Source: Kribbella sp. NBC_01245 (GTDB lineage Bacteria > Actinomycetota > Actinomycetes > Propionibacteriales > Kribbellaceae). From it: a stretch of DNA of 64,000 bases. The notes below the pieces were generated by a model. It did no database searches and was not told the origin of the DNA. It was given only the letters and a program-made list of their open reading frames with translations. Positions 55,690 to 64,000 of this stretch are shown here, piece after piece. The DNA lies in the NCBI RefSeq assembly GCF_036226525.1, contig NZ_CP108487.1, positions 3,534,001-3,598,000 of the forward strand. The letters are read 5' to 3'. Numbering within the stretch: the first letter of the stretch is position 1; every line of letters starts with the position of its first letter. Both the position numbers and the translations under genes were made by a program.

Positions 55690-57267
55690 TCACCGTCCGG
55701 TGGTGATGCAGCTCTGGTACAGCACGTCGGTGAACGGCTGGATCGAACCCGATGCATACCCAGCCGATACTGACGCACCCACCACCGCCCGCGGGCAGGG
55801 CGACGCCTCGTCCGCGAAGCCCACCTCCACCGCGTTTCCGGTCACGGTTACGCCCGCCATGCCCGACACCGCGATGCCGGCGGCCACTCGGGCCACCAGA
55901 CCGCCGGTGCCGTTGCCGGTGAACGACGCCCCGGTTCCGGTCGAGGACGTCGTTCCGAACCAGGCTCGCGTTCCTACCGCCAACCCGATGTCGAAGTGCG
56001 TCCGCGCACCGGTCCAGAACACGTTGTCGTGCACACTCGAACCCGTGAAGTCCGGCGGCTTGAGGTGCCCGAAGGTGGGATCGGCCGCATAGGCGCCGTA
56101 CCCGCTGTTCCCTGCGGAGATCACCGTGTTGAAGCGCACCTGCGATCGCTGCGGGGTGTCGAAGGAGGGTGGAAAGATGATGATGCCAACGTCCGTCGTG
56201 TCAACAACCTCGTTGTCCTCGATCACTGTGTTGTCGCAGTAGCTGCTGATGCCGTCGCTGAAGTCTCCGTCATGACTGCTCGCGTATGCCGTAACCAGGT
56301 TGCGCGCGATGAAGCCGTAGCACGGCCCGGTGATGTCGGGCAGCCGTTCATCGAGGTGCACATTCGTTCCACCCTGGAGTGATGTCCAGCCAGAGCTCTC
56401 CGAGAGGCGGCTGTTCACGACTGAACCACCAACCAGCCAGACATTGACCCCGGTCCCACCCTGCAACGGCGGCCGTACGACCGCGGACCGCTGGCCGTCG
56501 ACCCAGACGCTGTCCAATCGCGCACCCGGCATGATCCGGACCACTTCACCGGCGAACAACGAGTTGCGGACCAAGCGCGCCATCGCGGCATACCGCGACG
56601 TCCCCGGCCGGCCAACGGTGGCCAACGTGACTCCTGACGGCACGATGACCGGCGCGTCGACACGCACCAGCGCACTCTTCGCCAACCACACTGTGCTCCC
56701 TGGCGCCGCCTTGCTCAGCAGTGCCTGGAGTTCCGCGCCTGTACCGCCTGCGAAGCCCTCGCCCGAGGCCGGAACCGCCAATGCGGGCGTCGATCCCCAC
56801 CCATAAGACGGGGTCGGCCCGCAAACTCGCGGCAGGAGGCCGGTGGTGAACTCGGCACTGCTCAGGAGGTCGTCAACGACATCTGCCCAGGGCGTGTCGG
56901 CTGTCAGAGCCGCCGAGTAGTGGGCAAACCCGTCTCGGTCGGGGTCGCGGTTGAGAACACCCCGGAACAGCGCCAGGAGCCGACTCGCATCGTCGTACCC
57001 CAACTGCTCGAACCGCGGCGCGACGTAGAACTTCCGTAGGAAGCGTCCGACCGAGTGCGCCGAGCACCCAGCCGTCGTCAGCTCTCGGGTCGCGGACCTC
57101 CACTCGAATGCGGTAGGCAACCGTCCCCACGCCTCCGTGTACGCCTTGGCCACCAACTGCGTCGGGACGGCGTCAGCCGCACCGGACGCGGCCAGGGGCA
57201 GCGTCATTCCACCCACAGCCCACGTCACGATGGCGGCCATGAGGAGCCGGCTGATTCTAGTCGCCAA
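55690..57267 (-). CDS. Secreted DUF4214-like/beta-helix protein, paralogue 3
   Basis: The 525-residue protein has the same design as the two other paralogues: signal peptide, DUF4214-like domain (YTEAWGRLPTAFEWRSATRE, LLALFRGVLNRDPDRDGFAH), and a beta-helix with DGDFSDGISSYCDNTVIEDN, EVVDTTDVGIIIFPPSFDTP, FDIGLAVGTRAWFGTTSSTG and the end SPCPRAVVGASVSAGYASGS. It carries an extra loop of about 12 residues (LDERLPDITGPCYG) that may alter specificity. It is paired with the GH3 gene under operator G. Confidence 0.85.
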   Translation of the reverse strand: MATRISRLLMAAIVTWAVGGMTLPLAASGAADAVPTQLVAKAYTEAWGRLPTAFEWRSATRELTTAGCSAHSVGRFLRKFYVAPRFEQLGYDDASRLLALFRGVLNRDPDRDGFAHYSAALTADTPWADVVDDLLSSAEFTTGLLPRVCGPTPSYGWGSTPALAVPASGEGFAGGTGAELQALLSKAAPGSTVWLAKSALVRVDAPVIVPSGVTLATVGRPGTSRYAAMARLVRNSLFAGEVVRIMPGARLDSVWVDGQRSAVVRPPLQGGTGVNVWLVGGSVVNSRLSESSGWTSLQGGTNVHLDERLPDITGPCYGFIARNLVTAYASSHDGDFSDGISSYCDNTVIEDNEVVDTTDVGIIIFPPSFDTPQRSQVRFNTVISAGNSGYGAYAADPTFGHLKPPDFTGSSVHDNVFWTGARTHFDIGLAVGTRAWFGTTSSTGTGASFTGNGTGGLVARVAAGIAVSGMAGVTVTGNAVEVGFADEASPCPRAVVGASVSAGYASGSIQPFTDVLYQSCITTGR

Positions 57268-57312
57268 GGCCCTACTCCCTCACAACAGAAGTCGATTCCG
57301 ACAAACCCGCAG

Positions 57313-57334
57313 AAAATGATCACGTTGTCACTGG
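57313..57334. promoter_or_regulatory. Cluster operator G (upstream of beta-helix/GH3 operon)
   Basis: AAAATGATCAC/GTTGTCACTGG; the left half is perfect. It lies 46 bp upstream of the leftward start at 57267. Confidence 0.75.
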
Positions 57335-57450
57335 CGACAGTAGAACTGTGCCGACAGCTGCGTCAAGGGTTCGGCCGCGCGATCGCCTCACCCGCGCACG
57401 GCATCAGCTCAAGCGGCCGTTCACGGAAGTAGTCCCCTGGCGCCCGGCCA

Positions 57451-57990
57451 TCACGACTGCCTCGAGGCGCGTGTGCGCATCGCCACCCTGAGGTAGTTCT
57501 TGACCTTCTCGGTTAAGAGATACAGCCCATCTTCCGATTTCCGCGTTGCCGCACCCCAGCGCCACCATGGCCAAAGTTGCCGTGGGGTGAGGAGTGCCGG
57601 CGTATCTTCGCCGGCGGCCCGAGCCACCAGCTGGTGGAGTTGCGGATCGCCGGTGCGACGGCGAGGATCCGCAGTTCGCCGTACAGTTCGCGGAGGCTCT
57701 CGGTCGACGGTCCGCCGGGGTCGGCGGGGACCGAGCGAGGCGACCCGGCGATCGACCCTCGTCACGGACGCGAATCTCGTAGGCGACGTCGTCGGCGGCT
57801 CGCCGGAGGTGATCGGACATCCAGCCTTGAATCGACGACGAGGCGCGGACGCCGGCGTACACCAGCCCGCGGACATCCCAGTTGACGAGGACCGCGGCAA
57901 CGCAAACGGACGTCATCCGTTCGGCGAGCACGGCGGGAACGTAGTCGTGGATGATCACGGTCGATTGTGCGTAGTCCTGCACGGCGACGC
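57451..57990 (-). pseudogene. LuxR-type HTH regulator, frameshifted
   Basis: The minus strand reads YAQSTVIIHDYVPAVLAERM and GWMSDHLRRAADDVAYEIRV, then after frame changes a LuxR-like HTH in overlapping frames: LTPRQL, LAMVALGCGNAEIGRW, LYLLTEKVKNYLRVAMRT. Together they make a regulator of the LuxR C-terminal type with several indels. It abuts the right copy of the direct repeat. Confidence 0.65.
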
Positions 57991-58084
57991 TGGAGCGGTG
58001 TCGCCAGCCAGGCCGCCAAGGCCTCGAGAGGGATGGATCACGACGCGGGTCAGCTCGTCGGTCAGGTTCCCTTACAGGTTCCTT

Positions 58085-58411
58085 CTCGAGGAAACCGACG
58101 AACCCGGCACCCACGCCCACCAGCAGATCCTGTTCCAGCCCACCCTCGCGACCCGCGAATCAACCGGCTGACCAAGCGAGCGCCCATCCCGCAATCGATA
58201 CGGACTGCCTCCTCAGCGGAATGTGACCAGGACCGTGTCCCGCGCGGTCTCGGCGCCGTGCTCGGTCATGCGGGCCGCGATCGTCTTCGGTCCGCTGCCG
58301 TGGTCGGTGGTGTTCAGCAGGAAGGACCAGTCCTTCAGCCCGGTCGCCGGACGCCATGCCTGCGGATCATTCGCGGCGTTGCGCGACACGACCTGCCATT
58401 CGACCGAGGCG
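58085..58411. repeat. 327-bp direct repeat, right copy
   Basis: This copy repeats 27311-27637 in the same orientation, beginning inside a duplicated lacI 3' end whose 5' part is absent here. The reading frame of the lacI tail (EETDEPGTHAHQQILFQP to ESTG and stop) is kept. Confidence 0.92.
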
Positions 58412-58656
58412 GCCGGCTCGACCGTGAAGAGGCTCGTCGCCACCGCGGAGGTCGTCGTGTCGATGCGCGCCCGCGAGTACACGAGGTGCTCCCCGGCCGG
58501 CAGCTTGCCCAGGTCGGCACGCCACGTCCCACTGTTCTCGTCGAGCACGAGATACCCGACGCCCTCACCGGCGAGCCTGTGGGACAAGGGATCGCGGGAG
58601 CCGCCCGCCCGGACGTTGCACGGGGAGTTGATGTTGATGAGTACGGGGTTCGCCAT
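58213..58656 (-). pseudogene. C-terminal remnant of a secreted protein, second copy
   Basis: The 147-codon frame (VLININSPCNVRAGGSRDPL, ADLGKLPAGEHLVYSRARID) ends in the same Ig-like module as the 27439-27759 remnant, part of the direct repeat. This copy is longer at its N-terminus. It lacks a signal peptide and any catalytic domain. Confidence 0.5.
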
Positions 58657-58881
58657 CTTGTACGCCGTCGCCGTCGGGCTCTGCTGCTACTTGGCAGCGA
58701 CACGATCGCTGAGCGCGGAGGCCATCGCCGAGGAGGCCTCCCCTACTGGCAGCGCAGAAACAACGATTAGCTGTACGGGTTCGCACCTGGAAGACCTACG
58801 CGCCCGGCGACCACAGCCAGTGACCACAAGCGGGCCTCAGGCAACGAATACCAGCTACTCGATCAGCGGAGCTCACCAGTA

Positions 58882-59259
58882 TCACGGGCCGGTCAGCTCC
58901 GCCTCGGCCACCGCCAGGCCGGCCTGCTCGATCATCTCCGGGGTAAGATCCACGCCCACGATCCGGCCGTTCGGCCCGACCTTGCGGGCGGCGAGGATCA
59001 CATCGAGGTCCACGACCACCTCGCCAGGTGTCAGTGCGGCGAACCCGGCCGGGTTGCCGCAGCCACGGGCCAGGTTGATGGCCAGGTCCGGGACGAAGGC
59101 CAGCTCGGGCGGGCTGTACAGCCCGTGCTTCCGGGCATAGCCCGCCGTGGCGGTCATCGCGGCACAGCACGCCTCTTCCGCCCCGCCCGCCGCGGCGAAC
59201 GCGCCGTAGCGGCGTTTAACGGTGTCCTTGATTTCCTGACAGCCCATCATCGTGGGCAC
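58882..59259 (-). pseudogene. Arsenite methyltransferase-like remnant lacking SAM motif I
   Basis: The frame reads MMGCQEIKDTVKRRYGAFA, a Cys pair (EEACCAAM), GCGNPAGFAALTPGEVVVDL and DVILAARKVGPNGRIVGVDL. In ArsM proteins the glycine-rich GSGGGID follows VVDL; here DVILAARK follows directly, so the SAM-binding loop is deleted in frame. The arsenic-binding C-terminal half is absent. A relic is the best reading. Confidence 0.7.
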
Positions 59260-59354
59260 TCCTCACGTGATCGTGGGGCTCTTCACGTGCCGAACGCCCG
59301 GCTGAACGATGGGCTCTCGGGGCCCGCCGTGTTGCCGGGGGAAGGGCACACGCC

Positions 59355-59576
59355 GAGCCAAGGATCAACCCGACCGGACGCCTGCTGCGCCGCCGCGGCG
59401 CGGTCGTGTTGGCCGCCGAGTTCGGTCTGAACCCGTCCACGGTGGGGCCGGTGCTGGCCCGCCACCGGGTGCCGCACCTGGCCGCGATCGACCCGATCAC
59501 CGGCCAACCGGTCCGCTCGGCGCGACACTCAAACGTCCGCTACGACCAGCTTCGGAAGTCGGTGGCGCGGCGTTGA
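59355..59576 (+). mobile_element. IS481-type transposase fragment
   Basis: An open frame without a start codon reads NPTGRLLRRRGAVVLAAEFG, LNPSTVGPVLARHRVPHLAA and IDPITGQPVRSARHSN, matching the N-terminal HTH and linker of IS481/IS3-like transposases. It stops at TGA 59574-59576 before the DDE domain. No terminal inverted repeats were found. Confidence 0.6.
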
Positions 59577-59895
59577 CGCGGTCGGTGTGCGGGACTAGCG
59601 TCGGGATCAATCCCCTGATCGGCGCCGGTTCTGCGTGTCCAGGCAGACGATGGGCGCTCGGATGAGGGACTCACCTGGTACGGGGCAGGCGACGACCGCA
59701 TCGCTTCCATCACAGGGCGGTCGCGGCCCACAGGTTGAACAGCGAGACGTTGAACAGCGAGACCTGGCCGAACTCGGACGCCCACGCCGCCGGGTCGTGA
59801 GGTGGTGATGCCACTCGCCCGACACATCACACGTCACAGCAGACCGGTTTCGCATGGTCCACCGCGGTGGAGCCTCTTGGAGAGGAGCACTTCTC
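59577..59895. other. Gap before the formaldehyde dehydrogenase gene
   Basis: No confident gene. It contains a 15-bp tandem duplication, and on the minus strand a short frame DPAAWASEFGQVSLFNVSLF of unknown origin. The promoter of the downstream gene should lie at its right end. Confidence 0.3.
59734..59763. repeat. Tandem 15-bp duplication (GTTGAACAGCGAGAC x2)
   Basis: Two exact adjacent copies lie in non-coding, decayed sequence. Slippage or in-frame duplication within a former gene is the likely origin. Confidence 0.9.
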
Positions 59896-61110
59896 GTGCC
59901 AGGCAACAGGGCAGTGATTTACAAGGGCCCAGGCGACGTGGCGGTCGAGTCGATCGACTACCCGACCCTGGAACTCAAGGACGGCCCAGGCGTCAACCCC
60001 GCCAACGTGGGTCGCCAGGTCCCCCACGGGGCAATCCTCAAAGTAGTCGCCAGCAACATCTGCGGCAGCGACCAGCACATGGTCCGCGGCCGGACGACGG
60101 CACCTCCGGGACTCGCTCTCGGCCACGAGATCACCGGCGAGGTCGCCGAGGTCGGCCGGGACGTCGAGTTCATCAAGGCCGGCGACCTGGTCTCCGTCCC
60201 GTTCAACATCGCCTGCGGGCGATGCACCAACTGCAAGGAGGGCAAGACCGGCGTCTGCCTGAACGTGAACCCCGATCGGCCGGGATCGGCGTACGGCTAT
60301 GTCGACATGGGCGGCTGGGTCGGCGGCCAGGCGGAGTACGTGCTGGTGCCGTACGCCGACTGGAACCTGCTGAAGTTCCCCGACAAGGACCAGGCGCTCG
60401 CGAAGATCCGCGACCTGGCGATGCTGTCGGACATCTTCCCCACCGGGTACCACGGCGCCGTCACCGCCGGCGTCGGGCCCGGTTCGACCGTGTACATCGC
60501 CGGAGCCGGACCGGTCGGGCTGGCCGCGGCCACGTCGGCGTTCCTGCTCGGCGCGGCGGTCGTCATCGTGGCCGACCTCCAGTCGGAGCGGCTGGAACAG
60601 GCACGCAGTTTCGGCTGCGAGACGGTCGATGTATCACAGGGCGAACCGAGGGAACAGGTCGAACAGATCCTCGGCGTGCCGGAAGTCGACGCCGCCATCG
60701 ACGCGGTCGGCTTCGAGGCACACGGCCACGGCACCGATGCCCGGGCCGAACGTCCCGCGACAGTGCTCAACACGGTCATGGACGTCACCCGGGCCGGTGG
60801 CGCGGTCGGCATCCCGGGGCTGTATGTCACCGGCGATCCCGGCGCAACCGACGATGCGGCGAAGATCGGCTCACTGTCGATCCGGCTGGGCCTCGGCTGG
60901 GCGAAGTCGTTGTCGTTCATGACTGGGCAATGCCCGGTCATGCGCTACAACCGTCAACTGATGCAGGCGATCCTGCACGACCGTACGCAGATCGCGAAGA
61001 ACGTGAACGCCACGGTCATCCCGCTGGACGGCGCACCCACCGGGTACGCCGAATTCGACAAAGGCGCGGCGCGCAAGTACGTGCTCGACCCGCACGGACT
61101 GATCAAGTAA
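59896..61110 (+). CDS. fdhA: Glutathione-independent formaldehyde dehydrogenase, zinc-dependent
   Basis: The 404-residue protein belongs to the MDR alcohol dehydrogenases. Motifs: NICGSDQHMVRGRTTAPPGL (catalytic Zn Cys), ALGHEITGEVAEVGRDVEFI, the structural-Zn cluster CGRCTNCKEGKTGVC, and the NAD site VYIAGAGPVGLAAATSAFLL. The long variant with SAYGYVDMGGWVGGQAEYVL and TGQCPVMRYNRQLMQAI is that of glutathione-independent formaldehyde dehydrogenases (FdhA, formaldehyde dismutase relatives), which oxidise formaldehyde with tightly bound NAD. The GTG start at 59896 has AGAGGAG eight bases upstream. It is flanked by pseudogenes, so its context tells little. Confidence 0.92.
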   Translation: MPGNRAVIYKGPGDVAVESIDYPTLELKDGPGVNPANVGRQVPHGAILKVVASNICGSDQHMVRGRTTAPPGLALGHEITGEVAEVGRDVEFIKAGDLVSVPFNIACGRCTNCKEGKTGVCLNVNPDRPGSAYGYVDMGGWVGGQAEYVLVPYADWNLLKFPDKDQALAKIRDLAMLSDIFPTGYHGAVTAGVGPGSTVYIAGAGPVGLAAATSAFLLGAAVVIVADLQSERLEQARSFGCETVDVSQGEPREQVEQILGVPEVDAAIDAVGFEAHGHGTDARAERPATVLNTVMDVTRAGGAVGIPGLYVTGDPGATDDAAKIGSLSIRLGLGWAKSLSFMTGQCPVMRYNRQLMQAILHDRTQIAKNVNATVIPLDGAPTGYAEFDKGAARKYVLDPHGLIK

Positions 61111-61251
61111 CAGCGCCGGGCAACCGACGGGAGCGGGGCCACATCAGCCCGGCTCCCGTCGCCTTGCACTCGTGACCGTGGCGAAATGCCCTGGTAACAA
61201 CTCTCTAGTCATACTGCGAAGGAAGGTAATTCCGTCACGAGAGCGATTTTC

Positions 61252-61443
61252 ATGAGCAGCGACCAACGGCTGGACCTCGAGTTCGCCTATACGACCTACC
61301 GGGACTCCTGCCGCGACCTCTATTCGCCGCACTACTACTGTCGGCGCCCGCTCGGCCACGACGGCGTCCATGCCGCGGGCTTCGGCTCGGGCCGGCTGCG
61401 CTGGGAGCATCTGTCCGGTCACCTTCCGCACATGCTTTCGTAG
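61252..61443 (+). CDS. Small protein of unknown function
   Basis: The 63-residue product (LDLEFAYTTYRDSCRDLYSP, then HYYCRRPLGHDGVHAAGFGS) contains a C-x-x-P-x-x-H-x-x-x-H-like pattern resembling short actinobacterial proteins with a compact metal-binding look. I cannot name the family. It stands alone after the formaldehyde dehydrogenase gene. Confidence 0.5.
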   Translation: MSSDQRLDLEFAYTTYRDSCRDLYSPHYYCRRPLGHDGVHAAGFGSGRLRWEHLSGHLPHMLS

Positions 61444-61569
61444 CGGACCACCGAGCTGAGCCGCCGCGTTCCAGCACCGTCGGCAGTGACACAGTGGAAG
61501 CGTGCTCAGCGATGAGTAGCCACCGCTACTGTCCGCGCCTGGTCTGGGCGGGTTCGCCAGCGCAAGCCA

Positions 61570-61896
61570 AGGGTTCGGCGAGGGAACGGTGGGAGCAGGG
61601 GTCTCGACCTGGTTCATCTATAACACCGCGCCATTCGCACCGCTGTCGACAACGCCATCACCAAGCAGGCCAATACCAGTCCACGGTCGCTCCGCAGCGG
61701 TGGGACAACGGTCAGCGTGGACGGCCTCCGGACCGAACTGTCACTTGCCGGTGAGGAAATCGGTGCCTTGCGGGCCGAGCGCGACAAGCTCGCCAAGAAG
61801 GTTCAGCTGCTGCTCGGCGGTCAGCTCGAGCAGGTTCCGCACGACAGACTCGTCACCTGGCCTGGGTGCGCGGACTTCGGTCTCCTCGAGCCTTGA
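61570..61896 (+). mobile_element. Remnant of a transposon accessory protein (TnpC/DUF6262-like)
   Basis: In two adjacent frames the DNA encodes AGVSTWFIYN (HTH-like start) and, from 61624 to TGA 61896, AIRTAVDNAITKQANTSPRS, LRTELSLAGEEIGALRAERD and KLAKKVQLLLGGQLEQVP. The long coiled coil and wording match accessory proteins encoded with Tn554-type transposases. A frameshift near 61620 and the loss of the partners show it is a relic. Confidence 0.6.
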
Positions 61897-61996
61897 GGTC
61901 GCGGCGCGACGATCACGCTGCGCTGGGCTATGTGTGCGTGATTCATCTGATCCTCTCGGCGCGGTGCGGGTGTCGATGAGCTCGAGGCGCCGGTCG

Positions 61997-62821
61997 TCAC
62001 TTCAAGGCTCCTTGCATCAGCGCCTTGACGAAGTTGCGCTGGAAGATCAGGAAGATCACCAACGAGGGCAGGATGATCAGCAGCGATCCGGCGCAGAGCA
62101 GCACGATGTCGGTGCCGTACTGGCCCTGGAAGGCGCCCAGCCCGCCGGCCACGGTTCGCTTCGTCGGGTCGTCGACGAGGACGAGGGGCAGGAGGTACTG
62201 GTTCCAGCTGGCGAGGAAGAAGAGCACGGCCAGCGCGGACCACGCGGAGGTGGCGAGTGGCAGGTGGATGCGGCGGAATGTCTGCCAGGCGTTGGCGCCG
62301 TCGACCTTCGCGGCTTCGGTGAGCGCCGGCTCGGCGCCGAGGAAGTGCGCGCGCATCCAGAAGACGCCGAAGGGCATGAGCAGTCCGATGAGCGGCAGGA
62401 CGATCGCCAGCCGCGTCCCGAGCAGTCCCATGCTTTGGAGGTTGTAGTACAGCGGGGTGATGAGTGCCTCGAACGGCAGGGTGAGCCCGACGAGCAGAAG
62501 ACCGTAGATCGCCTTGCCGAAGGGCACGTGCAGCTGGGCGAGGGCGTAGCCCGCGGCGGTGGCCATGGCGACCGTGGCCGGGACGACGCCCAGCACGATG
62601 AGCGTGCTCGAACCGAACAGGGCAAGGAAGTTCGCCGCGCTCCACGCGTCCACGAAGTTGTGCCAGTGCGGGTCGCTCGGCCAGGTGAGCCCCTGGGGCG
62701 TGCTGCCCGGCGCCGCGAGCGCCGTGGTGAACATACTCAGCAGCGGCACGATCGCGAACAGCATCAGCGCGAGCAGGATGCCGGTGCGCGTGACGCGGTG
62801 GGCGACCCCGGACGTCGTCAT
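61997..62821 (-). CDS. Sugar ABC transporter permease, MalG type
   Basis: The 274-residue protein has six membrane helices, ALTEAAKVDGANAWQTFRRI as the EAA loop and the tail FLIFQRNFVKALMQGALK, the CUT1 MalG pattern. Its ATG overlaps the stop of the MalF-type gene by four bases. The operon continues with a binding protein upstream, outside the window. It is a separate importer from that of the cluster. Confidence 0.92.
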   Translation of the reverse strand: MTTSGVAHRVTRTGILLALMLFAIVPLLSMFTTALAAPGSTPQGLTWPSDPHWHNFVDAWSAANFLALFGSSTLIVLGVVPATVAMATAAGYALAQLHVPFGKAIYGLLLVGLTLPFEALITPLYYNLQSMGLLGTRLAIVLPLIGLLMPFGVFWMRAHFLGAEPALTEAAKVDGANAWQTFRRIHLPLATSAWSALAVLFFLASWNQYLLPLVLVDDPTKRTVAGGLGAFQGQYGTDIVLLCAGSLLIILPSLVIFLIFQRNFVKALMQGALK

Positions 62822-63741
62822 TTCTCCCTCCCTAGACGCTGGATCGGCCAGATGACCACCAGCACGAGGGCGGCCAGGAACACCGCGAGCGCCGAGGCCT
62901 GGCCGACGTGCTGCTGCAGGAACGTCAGCCGGTAGATCTCCACGCCGGGCACCATCGTCTGGTAGCCGGGGCCGCCCTGCGTCGCGATCTGGATGACGTC
63001 GAAGCTCGCCAGCGCGGCGATGATCGTGAACGTCGTGCAGACGACGAGTTCCCGGCGCAGCCCGGGCAGCGTCACGGCGAAGAACTCGCTGATCCGCCCG
63101 GCGCCGTCCAGCCGGGCCGCCTCGTACAGCGCCGGATCGATCTTGCCGATGCCCGCGAGCAGCAGCACCGTGCAGAAGCCGAGCATGACCCAGACCCCGA
63201 TCACACCGACCGCGGGCAGAGCGAACGTGAAGTCACCGAGCCACGCCCGAGTGTGCTGATCGAGGCCGACCGCGCGCAGGACCTGGTTGACCAGACCGTC
63301 CGAGGAGTACATCCAGGTCCATGCGATGCCGGCCGCGACCAGTGGCAGCACCTGCGGGATGAACAGCACTACCCGGGCGGTGGTGCTGAACGCGCCAGGC
63401 CGGAGTTCGCGGATGAATGAGGCGGCGATGAGCCCGAGGCCGACCGGCAGGATGGTGTAGAAGACGACGAGGATGAATGCGTGCTCCACGGAGTGCAGCA
63501 GCTCGGGCTGGGTGAAGATCGCCTTCCAGTTGTCCAGCCCGGCCGGCGTCGCCGGGCCGATGCCGTCCCAGTCGTAGAACGAGTACTGAACGGACTGGAG
63601 CATCGGATACAGCACGAACACGGCGTACATGCCGAACCCCGGCGCAACCCAGAGCAGCGCGCTCCAGTGCCGTGCCCGCCGTGCGTTTCGGCGCGGTACG
63701 ACGGGTTGCGTTGCTGCTGACGCGCTCGATGGGGCCGTCAT
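62818..63741 (-). CDS. Sugar ABC transporter permease, MalF type
   Basis: The 307-residue protein (ATG 63741, chosen because homologues start shortly before the first helix WSALLWVAPGFGMYAVFVLY) has six membrane helices and the EAA loop PALYEAARLDGAGRISEFFA. With the MalG partner it forms a CUT1 importer; the substrate is unknown. Confidence 0.92.
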   Translation of the reverse strand: MTAPSSASAATQPVVPRRNARRARHWSALLWVAPGFGMYAVFVLYPMLQSVQYSFYDWDGIGPATPAGLDNWKAIFTQPELLHSVEHAFILVVFYTILPVGLGLIAASFIRELRPGAFSTTARVVLFIPQVLPLVAAGIAWTWMYSSDGLVNQVLRAVGLDQHTRAWLGDFTFALPAVGVIGVWVMLGFCTVLLLAGIGKIDPALYEAARLDGAGRISEFFAVTLPGLRRELVVCTTFTIIAALASFDVIQIATQGGPGYQTMVPGVEIYRLTFLQQHVGQASALAVFLAALVLVVIWPIQRLGREK

Positions 63742-63815
63742 AGGCGAAGCATGCCGCTTCACCGGCGGGCTCGAGATGCTCGGCCCAGCATTACCTCCGG
63801 GCCGGTTCGCCGAGA

Positions 63816-64000
63816 TCATTGCCCGAGGTCGCGCTTGTAGTCGGACTGCACCTTGGCCGCGTACGCCTCGGGCGTCGTCTTGCCGGCCAGCAGCAGCTGC
63901 GTTTGCGGGATGAGGCTGTTGACGTGGATCGAAGCCGTCGCATCAGCCATGAAGCCGACCAGCCCGTTGCTCTTCAGCAGGTCCTGGAACGCGCTGATGG
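63816..64000 (-). CDS. Sugar ABC transporter substrate-binding protein (partial, C-terminal end)
   Basis: About 60 C-terminal codons are inside the window: AFQDLLKSNGLVGFMADATA, SIHVNSLIPQTQLLLAGKTT, PEAYAAKVQSDYKRDLGQ. The helical ending with TPEAYAAKVQ-like repeats is typical of CUT1 binding proteins. It lies 74 bp upstream of the permease genes, in the same operon. Confidence 0.85.
   Translation of the reverse strand, partial: ISAFQDLLKSNGLVGFMADATASIHVNSLIPQTQLLLAGKTTPEAYAAKVQSDYKRDLGQ

Noticed and set aside
61589..62935. Plus-strand frame rich in Glu, Gln and Arg
   Set aside because: It is antisense to the MalG-type permease; its charged repeats reflect codon structure of the real gene.

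Overview
The window is high-GC DNA from a Gram-positive actinomycete: G/C-ending codons throughout, lipobox lipoproteins, LuxR/NarL two-component systems, LacI regulators and many secreted carbohydrate-active enzymes. Gene content fits a soil plant-polymer degrader; Kribbella or a close relative is my best guess, but this is inference from style, not from a marker gene.

Layout. (1) 1-2.6 kb: housekeeping-type genes (class V aminotransferase start, TenA thiaminase II, FAD oxidoreductase). (2) 2.7-8.1 kb: a tRNA-Lys followed by a tyrosine integrase whose catalytic domain contains an inserted XRE helix-turn-helix, then a decayed strip with fragments of an acyl-CoA dehydrogenase, an SRAP peptidase and a methyltransferase beside a few small intact genes. 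(3) 8.1-13 kb: a damaged two-component locus (one kinase with an in-frame TGA, a second kinase-like gene lacking the phospho-His and ATPase domain), a membrane protein, and pseudogenes of an ester cyclase and an aldehyde dehydrogenase. (4) 13.3-19.1 kb: a GH13 alpha-glucosidase and a signalling locus (FIST sensor and GAF histidine kinase, divergent from two response regulators). (5) 19.3-27.4 kb: a pectin (rhamnogalacturonan-I) locus with two secreted enzymes, one fusing a CE12 acetylesterase to a PL11 lyase, under a divergent LacI regulator. (6) 28.1-57.3 kb: the centrepiece, a roughly 29 kb glycan-utilisation cluster. (7) 57.4-61.9 kb: pseudogenes and transposon scraps around an intact formaldehyde dehydrogenase. 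(8) 62-64 kb: a second sugar ABC transporter running off the edge.

The 29 kb cluster has three paralogous secreted DUF4214-like/beta-helix proteins, two large paralogous secreted alpha/beta-hydrolases, an intracellular hydrolase, GH2 and GH3 glycosidases, an ABC importer, a LacI regulator, and an intracellular pathway of cupin sugar isomerase (D-lyxose/D-mannose type), PfkB kinase, DhnA-type aldolase, Gfo/Idh oxidoreductase, FAD/Fe-S 2-hydroxyacid dehydrogenase and AMP-forming acyl-CoA synthetase. Seven near-identical palindromes built on the half-site AAAATGA(C/T)(A/C)AC lie upstream of seven transcription units, binding the cluster into one regulon, most simply under the LacI protein encoded inside it. 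The cluster is bracketed by a 327-bp direct repeat (27311-27637 and 58085-58411). I read it as a candidate undescribed polysaccharide utilisation system; the substrate cannot be fixed from sequence, although the enzymes point to an esterified beta-linked glycan with mannose- or lyxose-like sugars.
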